6,997 bases of DNA, taken from assembly GCA_025929005.1 (NCBI GenBank), contig JAICND010000078.1:1-6997 (forward strand), read 5' to 3'. The position numbers and the translations under genes are program-made. Of the stretch, positions 1 through 6,144 are shown one piece after another (position 1 is the first letter of the stretch; each line of letters opens with the position of its first letter). A model generated the notes under the pieces. It saw nothing but the letters and a program-made list of their open reading frames with translations, made no database searches and was not told where the DNA came from. This DNA comes from Acidimicrobiia bacterium (GTDB taxonomy: Bacteria > Actinomycetota > Acidimicrobiia > Spongiisociales > ZC4RG35).

Positions 1-300
1 CTCACCGAAGATCGATCCAATCTTGCCGCCCAACACTGGAAACAGCATCCGGTAGAGAAAGCGGCAGCGGCGAGGCGGCGGCGGAGGCGCCTCGACCGGT
101 GGGGCCGGTTCGGAGGGAGGAAGTACAGTGCCGTCGGGAGCAGCAGGGGTGGATGGAAGTTCCGGACCCGGGAGGGGAGGGAGGTCTGCGATCGTGGTTG
201 GGCGGCAGGCCGCCGCGGCAGGCTCAGCAGGGACCGATACCGCGATCAACACGGTGACGACGAAGAGGATCAGACTCCCCCAGACGCGGGCAGGCAGCAC
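1..300 (-). CDS. Secreted proline-rich protein, 3' end missing (possible M23-type peptidase)
   Basis: This reading frame is open from a GTG at 298-300 to the left edge, giving the first 100 residues of a longer protein. An in-frame TGA lies at 304-306, so the GTG is the first available start; no good ribosome binding site precedes it. Residues 1-31 look like a Sec signal peptide: one basic residue, a hydrophobic core (about 8-23) and an Ala-rich cleavage region (PAEPAAAA). A Pro-rich linker follows (about 40-77, ending in a run of five prolines), typical of a spacer between membrane or wall and an extracytoplasmic domain. From about residue 79 a folded domain seems to begin (RFLYRMLFPVLGG). 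An FPV-G segment followed by FG resembles the entry to lysostaphin-like M23 peptidase domains, but the catalytic His/Asp residues lie outside the window, so family assignment is only a guess. Cys32 and Cys79 could pair once exported. It lies 53 nt downstream of mgtE on the same strand and could be co-transcribed. Confidence 0.6.
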   Translation of the reverse strand, partial: MLPARVWGSLILFVVTVLIAVSVPAEPAAAACRPTTIADLPPLPGPELPSTPAAPDGTVLPPSEPAPPVEAPPPPPRRCRFLYRMLFPVLGGKIGSIFGE

Positions 301-315
301 GACTCAGAGGTAACG

Positions 316-348
316 GCTGGTTTCGCGCTCTACTTGAGAGGTACCAGC
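316..348 (-). other. Weak two-part stem-loop between mgtE and the secreted-protein gene
   Basis: GCTGGT at 316-321 pairs with ACCAGC at 343-348. Inside it, CTCT (328-331) pairs with AGAG (337-340) around a 5-nt loop, leaving an asymmetric internal loop. It begins five bases past the mgtE stop. No T-rich run follows on the minus strand, so it is not a classical terminator. It may be an attenuator or mRNA-end structure, or chance pairing. Confidence 0.25.
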
Positions 349-353
349 GGCCT

Positions 354-1748
354 TTAGAGAAGTGCCGTGGCAACCGCCAGGAACCCGGCAAACCCGAGCA
401 GGTCGGTAATAGTGGTGAGAAATAGGTTCGACCCGAGGGCCGGATCAAGGCCCATCCGCCGCAAGATCAGGGGGATTCCTGACCCTGCAGCCCCGGCAAT
501 GATGAGGTTGGCCATGGCTGCAATCGCCATGGCGGCGCCGATCTTGAGGGGGTCGGGACCGCTGGTAAGGCTCTGCATCACGTAGCCGAGAATCCCTGCA
601 AGCACGGCGATAGCCAGGCCGTTGACTGCACCGATGGCCGCCTCCCGGAGCACCACCCGCCCGTTGCCGGTCTGGGGGATCTCGTCCGAGGCCAGCCCCC
701 TGATTACCACCGCCAGACTCTGGGCTCCGGCGTCGCCTCCGATGCGGGCCACAAGGGGCATGAGGGCCGCCAGCACGACAAAGTTGTTCAACACGGGTTG
801 GAAGCGACTCACTGCGAGGACGACCGAGGTGGAGATCAGCACGTCGAATGCGATCCAGGGCAGCCGGGCTTTCACCGAACTGCGCACAGAGCTGCGCACG
901 TTCTCTTCGAGGCCGGCGCCCATGGCGGCGGCGAAGTCCTCGGAAGCCTCGTCCTGGATCGACTCCAGGGCGGTCTCTGTTGTGACCACTCCAACGAGGC
1001 GGCCGTCGGAGTCGACGATCGGAATCGCAAAGAGGTGGTATTGCTGGACTAACTCGTTTACCTCTTCGCGATCGGCCGTGGCTACTACCGATACCGGGTC
1101 GGCCACCATCACTTCGTCGAGCCCGGCTCCCGGTCTGTTGAACACGAGGTCGCGGAACGAGACGACCCCGGCCAACCGCTCTTGATCGTCGACCACATAG
1201 ACGTACGAGAGATCTTCGAGTTCTTCGTGGAGCTGTCTGATGCGCTCGATCGCCTCACCGGCAGTGATTCCGATGGGGAGCTTGGCGACATCGGTCGTCA
1301 TGAGGCCGCCGGCCGAGTCCGGTGGGTACTCGAGCAGGCGGCGAACCTCGGCGGCCGCCTCATCGGGAAGCATCCCCAGGTAGACGGCGGCCTCTTCGTC
1401 CTCCACCTCTCCAAGCAGGTCGGCCGCGTCTTCGGGGTTCATCTCCTCGAGGAGGGACCTCACCTCGTCGACCGGAAAGTCCTCAAGCACCTCGACGGCC
1501 CGCTCGGGCTGAAACTCTCGCAGCACCTCAGCCAGCTCTTTGGTGTCCAGATCGCCCAGCAAGTCGGTCACGGCTTCGTCAGAAAGCTCCTCGAGAATGG
1601 CTGCGGCCGCCCCGGGTGCTGCCTCGGCCAGGGCTTCCCACTCCTCACCGTGGCGGTCGAGATATTCCTCGACCACCCCCGGCTGACGACGCGCCTGAGC
1701 CAGCAACTGCCGGGCAAGCTGGCGCGGGGTACGCAGGCGGAGCTTCAC
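354..1748 (-). CDS. mgtE: MgtE-family magnesium transporter
   Basis: This is an inner-membrane Mg2+ channel/transporter of the MgtE type, 464 residues, close to the usual family size of about 450. The order is typical: an acidic helical N domain (about 35-145, many Glu/Asp Leu repeats), the junction YPPDSAGGLMTTD (141-153), two CBS domains (about 150-205 and 210-265), a connecting helix, then about five membrane helices (about 296-464). In characterised MgtE proteins the N and CBS domains bind Mg2+ and close the pore when cellular Mg2+ is high. The pore region shows MPLVARIGGDAGAQ (330-343), where the family usually has GGN-GxQ, and SNLFLTTITD (440-449); Asp449 matches the pore aspartate of Thermus MgtE (recalled as Asp432). 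The GTG at 1746-1748 is the first in-frame start after the greA stop, 43 nt away; an upstream ATG at 1868 would overlap greA by 77 nt and add 40 residues unlike the family. The ribosome binding site is weak (GGGCCG). Likely co-transcribed with greA. Confidence 0.93.
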   Translation of the reverse strand: MKLRLRTPRQLARQLLAQARRQPGVVEEYLDRHGEEWEALAEAAPGAAAAILEELSDEAVTDLLGDLDTKELAEVLREFQPERAVEVLEDFPVDEVRSLLEEMNPEDAADLLGEVEDEEAAVYLGMLPDEAAAEVRRLLEYPPDSAGGLMTTDVAKLPIGITAGEAIERIRQLHEELEDLSYVYVVDDQERLAGVVSFRDLVFNRPGAGLDEVMVADPVSVVATADREEVNELVQQYHLFAIPIVDSDGRLVGVVTTETALESIQDEASEDFAAAMGAGLEENVRSSVRSSVKARLPWIAFDVLISTSVVLAVSRFQPVLNNFVVLAALMPLVARIGGDAGAQSLAVVIRGLASDEIPQTGNGRVVLREAAIGAVNGLAIAVLAGILGYVMQSLTSGPDPLKIGAAMAIAAMANLIIAGAAGSGIPLILRRMGLDPALGSNLFLTTITDLLGFAGFLAVATALL

Positions 1749-1791
1749 CGGCCCAGGGTACCGAAGCGGTTGGTGCGTTCCGGTCGGCGAA

Positions 1792-2265
1792 TCAGTCGCG
1801 GAAAGGGCGGACGCCCCGGATCTCCACGGTGAAAATGCGGCCGTTGGCCTCGTAGCTGACGCGGTCACCGACCCGCTTCTCGAGCAGAGCCTCGCCCAGG
1901 GGACTCTCGGGCGAAGTCAGGATGTAGCCGGGTACTTTGTTGGCGCGATTGGCCACGAAGTACTCCATCTCGTCTCCGTCTTCGTCGACCACCGTCACTA
2001 TCGATCCGATGCTGACCACACCATCGTCAGCGGCTTCACGGACCTCGGCGGTGTCGATCAGGGCCTGGAGATGACGGATCCTCGCCTCCATTAGCCCCTG
2101 GTCGTTCTTGGCAGCGTCGTAGTCACCGTTCTCACGGAGGTCGCCATGCGACCGCGCCTCCGCCAGCCGGATCTCGATCTGGCGGCGACCGTCGGTCTTG
2201 AGGTGCTCGAGTTCGGCGATCAGCTTCTGGTGAGCCGCCGGAGTGAGCCAGGTGGTGTCAGTCAT
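1792..2265 (-). CDS. greA: Transcription elongation factor GreA
   Basis: GreA enters the RNA polymerase secondary channel and stimulates cleavage of backtracked transcripts, rescuing stalled elongation. The product has 157 residues, matching the E. coli protein (about 158). Residues 1-75 form the antiparallel coiled coil; its tip holds SHGDLRENGDYDAAK (39-53), with the acidic pair Asp42 and Glu45 equivalent to E. coli Asp41 and Glu44, so cleavage activity should be intact. Residues about 80-157 form the FKBP-like C domain, including GSIVTV and the SPESPLGEALL segment characteristic of Gre factors. The ATG at 2263-2265 gives the canonical length; an in-frame ATG at 2421 would run into divergent selD and add 52 unrelated residues. 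No Shine-Dalgarno site is visible, and a promoter-like pair sits so close that the mRNA may be nearly leaderless. It is the first gene of the minus-strand greA-mgtE pair. Confidence 0.96.
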   Translation of the reverse strand: MTDTTWLTPAAHQKLIAELEHLKTDGRRQIEIRLAEARSHGDLRENGDYDAAKNDQGLMEARIRHLQALIDTAEVREAADDGVVSIGSIVTVVDEDGDEMEYFVANRANKVPGYILTSPESPLGEALLEKRVGDRVSYEANGRIFTVEIRGVRPFRD

Positions 2266-2275
2266 CGAATCGATC

Positions 2276-2303
2276 AGCTTAGGACAGTGCCAGAATCTGC
2301 CTA
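2276..2303 (-). promoter_or_regulatory. Possible sigma-A type promoter for greA
   Basis: Reading the minus strand, TAGGCA (2298-2303) resembles a -35 box (4 of 6), followed after 16 nt by TAAGCT (2276-2281), a TAnnnT -10 box. A transcript would start only a few bases before the greA ATG, fitting leaderless or near-leaderless translation, which is common in actinobacteria. It occupies most of the 39-nt gap shared with selD. Similar matches occur by chance, so this is tentative. Confidence 0.3.
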
Positions 2304-2304
2304 T

Positions 2305-3318
2305 ATGCCTCAGATCCGGATGAGCCAATACAGCCACGGAGCCGGTTGCGCCTGCAAATTGAGCTCGGCCGAACTCAGTCAGATCCTGGGCCCGCTGCGG
2401 GGTCATCCGTCGACCCAGCACACCGACCTTTTGGTCGGATTTGGTAGCTCAGATGATGCCGGGGTCTTTCGGCTGCAAGATGGCAGCGCCCTGGTGCAGA
2501 CGGTCGATTTCTTCGCCCCGGTGGTCGACGATCCCTTCGATTGGGGTCAGATCGCGGCCGCCAATGCCCTATCCGACGTTTACGCGATGGGAGGGCGTCC
2601 GCTGACGGCCCTCCAGATTCTGGGATGGCCCCGGGATCGGATTCCTTTTGAGGTTGCTACCTCCGTGCAAGAGGGAGGTGCTGAGGTTATGGCCAAAGCG
2701 GGGGCCACCATCGTTGGGGGGCATTCCATCGATTCCCCGGAACCTATCTATGGCTTCGCCGTAACGGGGGTGGTTCCAAGTGGAGCATTCATCAGCAATG
2801 CTGGCGCACGGGTGGGTGATGCGCTGGTTCTTACCAAGCCGCTGGGATTGGGCATCATCACGACGGCGATCAAACGTGACCTCTGTCCTCCAGAAGTGGC
2901 GAGCCGGGCGATATCGGTGATGGTCGAGCTGAATGCGGCAGCAGCGGAGGCGATGGTCGACGCCGGCGCTCACGCTGCCACCGATGTGACCGGATTCGGT
3001 CTGCTCGGACACTTGCGGGAAATGCTGGTGGCCTCGGGGGTAGGTGCGCGGCTCGACCTCTCCTCAATACCCGTTCTGGCCGGAACGAGGGATCTGCTGG
3101 ACGCCGGATGTTTTCCCGGCGGTAGTCAGAGGAACCTGCAAGCGTCCAGCACATACACCGACGGCGCAGGAGAGCTGTCGGACCACCAGATTCTGTCCGA
3201 CGCCCAAACCAGCGGAGGCTTGCTCATTTCATTGCCGATCGAGGATTCAGGAGGCATCCCCGGAGGACGGGTTGTTGGAAAGGTGGTGGACGGCCCTGCC
3301 CAGATCCGGCTTGCCTAG
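2305..3318 (+). CDS. selD: Selenide, water dikinase (selenophosphate synthetase)
   Basis: SelD uses ATP to convert selenide to selenophosphate, the selenium donor for selenocysteine (SelA) and for 2-selenouridine in tRNA (SelU/YbbB). The 337-residue product (E. coli 347) aligns throughout with E. coli SelD as I remember it. The N-terminal segment YSHGAGCACK (9-18) holds Cys15 and Lys18, matching catalytic Cys17 and Lys20, so this is the Cys form and needs no UGA recoding. Further signatures are DFFAPVVDDPFDWG, SDVYAMGG, ILGWP, GGHSID-PEPI, LTKPLG, the Mg-ATP segment TDVTGFGLLGHL, PGG-xRN and D-QTSGGLL, the standard AIRS-like fold order. ATG 2305 gives IRMSQYS, aligning with IRLTQYS of E. coli; ATG 2320 and GTG 2287 are alternatives, and no start has a strong ribosome binding site. 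No selA, selB, selU or tRNA-Sec lies in the window, so which selenium pathway it serves cannot be told here. Its TAG stop overlaps that of the convergent glycosyltransferase gene. Confidence 0.97.
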   Translation: MPQIRMSQYSHGAGCACKLSSAELSQILGPLRGHPSTQHTDLLVGFGSSDDAGVFRLQDGSALVQTVDFFAPVVDDPFDWGQIAAANALSDVYAMGGRPLTALQILGWPRDRIPFEVATSVQEGGAEVMAKAGATIVGGHSIDSPEPIYGFAVTGVVPSGAFISNAGARVGDALVLTKPLGLGIITTAIKRDLCPPEVASRAISVMVELNAAAAEAMVDAGAHAATDVTGFGLLGHLREMLVASGVGARLDLSSIPVLAGTRDLLDAGCFPGGSQRNLQASSTYTDGAGELSDHQILSDAQTSGGLLISLPIEDSGGIPGGRVVGKVVDGPAQIRLA

Positions 3319-4742
3319 GCCGCTTCCTGGCGAGGGACCCCGTCCCGCGAACGATTCAGCCCCTTGCGATGCATTGTTCCCCATCCCTGCTTTCCGCGCA
3401 GAAAGTCCACCATTCCACGGAGTCTCCAAAGATTCGATAATTGTCGATATCCGAGGTTGTCAACCAGGGCGTACAACGCCAGACGAGCGACGTGACGGCT
3501 TCGAGGGTGTCGCCGAAAACTGATCTCCTCCAGCGCCAGCGCCGAGATCGAGAGGAGAGATCCCCATACGATCGAGAGGACCAGGAACGCCAACAAATAC
3601 TCGGCAGACAACACTCCCCGGGCGGCAGCGATCGGTATCACAAGGTATCCCGCCGACTCGACAAAAGGACCCAACAGTTCGAACAAGATGAAGTAGGGCA
3701 TGGCAAGCCAGCCGAGAGAACCCATGCCCGGCTGTGCGATGGCGCTCCGGTGTGTCCATAAAGTCTCTGCCAGCCCGCGCTGCCAACGTCTCCTCTGCCT
3801 GCCCAGGGTGGCGAGATCTTCGGGTACTTCCGTCCAGCAAACGGGGTCCGGAACAAAGGCGATTCGGTATGGCTTGGCTTTCTCTCGAAGGTGGCGGTGA
3901 AGCCGGACCACCAGTTCCATGTCCTCGCCAACCGTACGGACCGAGTATCCGCCTGCCTCCATCACTACGGATCGTTTGAAAACCCCGAAGGCACCAGAGA
4001 TGATCAGCAAACCGCCGAGTGCGCTCCACCCCACACGGCCCACTAGAAAAGCGCGGAGATACTCGACCACCTGGAGGGTGGCCAAACGAGACTTGGGGAG
4101 ACCAACTTCTGTCACCCGACCACGGTCGATCTGACAGCCATTGGCGATTCGGATGATGCCACCGGTGGCAACCACGGTCGGGTCGTCAACAATTGGCATC
4201 ATGACTCGAAGTAGAGCGTCCTGTTCCAGGACGGCATCACCGTCAACCGCGCAGATGTAGGGGTACCGGGCGGCGTTGAGGCCTGAGTTAAGGGCATCGG
4301 CTTTGCCACCGTTTTCCTTGCTGACTACCCACAGGTTGTGATGCTTACGGGAGAAAAGTGTCTGTCTGATCGGCGCAGTCTGGATCTCGGTTTGTAGCGC
4401 TTTTCGGACGGGAACCAGGTCGAACGCCGTACGCAACGCAGACAACGTGCCGTCAGTGGAGCCGTCATCGATCACGATCACCTCGAATTCTGGATACCGA
4501 AGATGGAGTAGCGACTCAACGCTGTCCACGACACCTGCTTCCTCGTTGAAGGCTGGCAGCAGGATGCTGACCGGCGAGGTGAGGGGCGAACGGAACACTT
4601 CATCGACGGGGCTGGACTCTCGGCTATGTCGATACCTGACGAGTTCGCGCCATGCCAGGAGGGTGAAGCCGAGATACAGCAGGTTTAGAACGACGAAGTA
4701 AACGATCACTGTGACGCTGAGGACCTCCACCAGCACGCCCAT
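3315..4742 (-). CDS. Membrane family-2 glycosyltransferase, polysaccharide-synthase type
   Basis: This 475-residue inner-membrane enzyme resembles processive GT2 synthases (cellulose synthase, PgaC/IcaA, hyaluronan synthase, NodC group; COG1215-like). It has one N-terminal membrane helix (about 8-32), a cytoplasmic GT-A domain (about 56-325) and two or three C-terminal helices (about 345-405). Visible motifs are PAFNEE (63-68), IDDGS (91-95, UDP-sugar binding), NGGKADALN (144-152), VDGDA (166-170, metal-binding DxD), GED (272-274, catalytic base) and QRRRW (316-320, the QxxRW motif of processive enzymes). The active site therefore looks complete. The segment from DDG to NGGK is rather long, about 50 residues. 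No PilZ domain follows, so it lacks the c-di-GMP switch of BcsA. The sugar and product cannot be inferred. ATG 4742 overlaps the HEAT-gene stop by one base (TGATG), with AGGTGG seven bases upstream, so it is probably translationally coupled and last in a four-gene operon. Its TAG stop shares CTAG with selD. Confidence 0.9.
   Translation of the reverse strand: MGVLVEVLSVTVIVYFVVLNLLYLGFTLLAWRELVRYRHSRESSPVDEVFRSPLTSPVSILLPAFNEEAGVVDSVESLLHLRYPEFEVIVIDDGSTDGTLSALRTAFDLVPVRKALQTEIQTAPIRQTLFSRKHHNLWVVSKENGGKADALNSGLNAARYPYICAVDGDAVLEQDALLRVMMPIVDDPTVVATGGIIRIANGCQIDRGRVTEVGLPKSRLATLQVVEYLRAFLVGRVGWSALGGLLIISGAFGVFKRSVVMEAGGYSVRTVGEDMELVVRLHRHLREKAKPYRIAFVPDPVCWTEVPEDLATLGRQRRRWQRGLAETLWTHRSAIAQPGMGSLGWLAMPYFILFELLGPFVESAGYLVIPIAAARGVLSAEYLLAFLVLSIVWGSLLSISALALEEISFRRHPRSRHVARLALYALVDNLGYRQLSNLWRLRGMVDFLRGKQGWGTMHRKGLNRSRDGVPRQEAA
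3331..3349 (+). terminator. Short GC hairpin after selD, possible terminator
   Basis: GGGAC (3334-3338), loop CCC and GTCCC (3342-3346), extended by CG/CG beyond one A-G mismatch, begins 12 nt past the selD stop. No U-run follows. It also lies inside the last codons of the opposite glycosyltransferase gene, so the pairing may simply reflect coding sequence. It is the only candidate structure for ending selD transcription nearby. Confidence 0.25.
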
Positions 4743-5758
4743 CAGCCGACCACCTGAAGGAGGTCTGCTGCTTCCTCAAGATGGATACCGGCATGACCGC
4801 GATTGGCCAATTGCTCGACATCTTCGGGTCTCAGGAAAGCGGCCGCGTAGGCGGCGGCGTGGGCTGACACAAACACATCGTTCTGAGCGATCAAGACCAG
4901 TTGGTCGAATGAATCAGAATTTCCCACTTTGGCCAGGGCCGTGGCCGCGGCCGCCCGAACAAATGCAACCGGATCCTCGAGCGTGACCTGCAGTGCCGCC
5001 GATGCGCTGCTGTCGCCTATGCGGCCAAGCGCGCGGGTGGCTCGTACCCTGACCTCCGGTGAGGGATCAGCCAAGACTTCGATCAGCTGATCGGTCCGTC
5101 CGACATTGCCGATGAGACCGAGGAGTTCTGCCGCCATCGCCCGGACTTCCTCCTCATCTGCTTTCAACATGCCCACAAGCGAATCTGATGCGTCGGTGCC
5201 GAGGAGTCGAAGCGCGTGAGCCCCGACCGGTCGGGTCAGGTGACCCGATGCGAGGCGCCTGACCAGCGGTTCTACAGCTTCGACCACACCCAGCAGTCCG
5301 AGGCTGCGGGCCGAGGCCGCAGTAACTCGTCGATCGCGGTCACCCAGGCATGCCAGCAGGGCCTGAGCGGCGTCTTGCTTCGATGCCAGATCTCCCAGAC
5401 GGTAGGCAGCCAGGGCCCGCCGCCAGCCACGGCGCGCTCGAAGTTCGCCGATCATTCTCTCGATCATGCCGGTTTCCCGGGCGAGGTCTGCCACCCGCTT
5501 TCTGGCTCCACCTCGAACGGCGTGTCCATAGCTGGCCAAAAGGTCGGCGATGGCCAGGTAATCAGTCGGGTTGGTCTGAGACGGCGGTTCGTCGTCCCCA
5601 TCGATCCAAGCAAGCACTGCGGGCTTCAGCCGCTCCCGGGCCACGCTGAGTGCGTGGAGTCGACGGTTGTTGGTGAGGCGGTAGGCGATCAGCCATAGCC
5701 CAATGGCAGCATTCACACAGGTAAGGGAGACTGCCGAGTACGTCAGAAGCCGAACCAC
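4742..5758 (-). CDS. Membrane-anchored HEAT-repeat protein
   Basis: The 338-residue product has one N-terminal membrane helix (about 6-27). Basic residues just after it (YRLTNNRR) predict that the rest faces the cytoplasm. Residues 40-110 are a charged helical linker, and about 112-310 hold six or seven HEAT repeats of about 31 residues, the clearest being RDRRVTAASARSLGLLG (141-157), EEVRAMAAELLGLIGN (203-218) and PEVRVRATRALGRIGD (234-249). HEAT arrays are protein-binding scaffolds; no catalytic motif is visible. Translation probably starts at GTG 5756-5758, which shares one base with the TAG stop of the response regulator (TAGTG); there is no ribosome binding site, suggesting coupling. The stop overlaps the glycosyltransferase ATG by one base. 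Lying between a stand-alone receiver and a polysaccharide synthase, it could dock the receiver or hold the synthase in a complex; that role is inferred from position only. PBS-lyase-type HEAT proteins are the nearest sequence-level comparison, without implying phycobilin chemistry. Confidence 0.87.
   Translation of the reverse strand: MVRLLTYSAVSLTCVNAAIGLWLIAYRLTNNRRLHALSVARERLKPAVLAWIDGDDEPPSQTNPTDYLAIADLLASYGHAVRGGARKRVADLARETGMIERMIGELRARRGWRRALAAYRLGDLASKQDAAQALLACLGDRDRRVTAASARSLGLLGVVEAVEPLVRRLASGHLTRPVGAHALRLLGTDASDSLVGMLKADEEEVRAMAAELLGLIGNVGRTDQLIEVLADPSPEVRVRATRALGRIGDSSASAALQVTLEDPVAFVRAAAATALAKVGNSDSFDQLVLIAQNDVFVSAHAAAYAAAFLRPEDVEQLANRGHAGIHLEEAADLLQVVG
4750..4755 (-). promoter_or_regulatory. 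Ribosome binding site of the glycosyltransferase gene
   Basis: AGGTGG on the minus strand, seven bases before the ATG at 4742, lies inside the final codons of the upstream HEAT-repeat gene. It supports this start and lets reinitiating ribosomes be supplemented by direct loading. Confidence 0.6.
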
Positions 5759-6144
5759 TAGCGGCGATTGGCGACGGCCACGAGTCGCAGGCGCAGTTCC
5801 TGCGGACTGAAGGGCTTGGTCATGTAGTCATCTGCCCCAGCCTCGAAGCCCTTGACGACATCAGTCTCCTGGGCGCTAGCGGTTAGGAGAATCACTTTGA
5901 TTCCCGCCGTGGCCGGGTTGGCCCGCAGCCGCCGAGTCACCTCGTAGCCGTCGATCTTGGGCATCATTACGTCGAGCACCGCCAGATCCGGATGCTCGGT
6001 GTTGGCGAGTTCCAACGCTTGTTCGCCATCGAAAGCTCGCAGAACCTCGCATCCAGATCGCTCAAGACGGTAAGAGATGAGGTCGAGGATGTCTGGGTCG
6101 TCATCGGCCGCGAGGACCCTAAGGTTCAGATCGTCATTCGCCAT
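5758..6144 (-). CDS. Single-domain response regulator (receiver only)
   Basis: The 128-residue product is one CheY-like receiver domain with no output domain. The phosphorylation site is complete: acidic pair Asp14/Asp15 (AADDDPD), phospho-acceptor Asp58 in LAVLDVMMPKIDGYE, Thr88 in LLTAS, and Lys110 in TKPFSP. The GADDYMTKPFSPQEL segment resembles receivers of OmpR-type regulators, but the gene stops right after helix 5 (VANRR), so it cannot bind DNA by itself. Such proteins act by protein contact or pass phosphate along a relay. ATG 6144 has GGAG (6151-6154) six bases upstream and overlaps the kinase gene by 11 nt, so the kinase is its probable phospho-donor. The stop shares one base with the HEAT-gene GTG. 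Its likely target is one of the two downstream products; this is inferred from the operon. Confidence 0.94.
   Translation of the reverse strand: MANDDLNLRVLAADDDPDILDLISYRLERSGCEVLRAFDGEQALELANTEHPDLAVLDVMMPKIDGYEVTRRLRANPATAGIKVILLTASAQETDVVKGFEAGADDYMTKPFSPQELRLRLVAVANRR

Noticed and set aside
60..125. GGCGGCGGCGG-rich stretch as a repeat element
   Set aside because: On the minus strand it encodes the Pro-rich linker of the secreted protein, so the repetition is explained by the coding sequence.
622..1185. Long plus-strand open frame inside mgtE (187 residues)
   Set aside because: It is antisense to the well-conserved CBS and membrane domains of mgtE, its product is low-complexity Ser/Thr/Arg with no recognisable domain, and it is typical of GC-rich shadow frames. 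The same applies to plus-strand frames at 1182-1832 and 1322-1855.
1749..1868. Upstream ATG extension of mgtE (start at 1868)
   Set aside because: It would overlap greA by 77 nt and add 40 residues unlike the MgtE N domain; GTG 1748 gives the normal family length.
2305..2360. Possible selenocysteine codon in selD
   Set aside because: Some SelD proteins carry Sec at the catalytic position. Here that codon is TGC (Cys15), and there is no in-frame TGA before the TAG stop.
2266..2421. Upstream ATG extension of greA (start at 2421)
   Set aside because: It would run antisense into the conserved start of selD and add 52 residues absent from GreA proteins.
3044..3523. Plus-strand open frame crossing the selD-glycosyltransferase junction (159 residues)
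   Set aside because: It is out of frame with selD and antisense to the glycosyltransferase gene, with no recognisable domain and a composition typical of shadow frames.
3460..4029. Alternative minus-strand frame in the glycosyltransferase gene (189 residues)
   Set aside because: It lies within the region encoding the GED and QRRRW motifs in the main frame; its own product shows no domain or coherent hydrophobic pattern.
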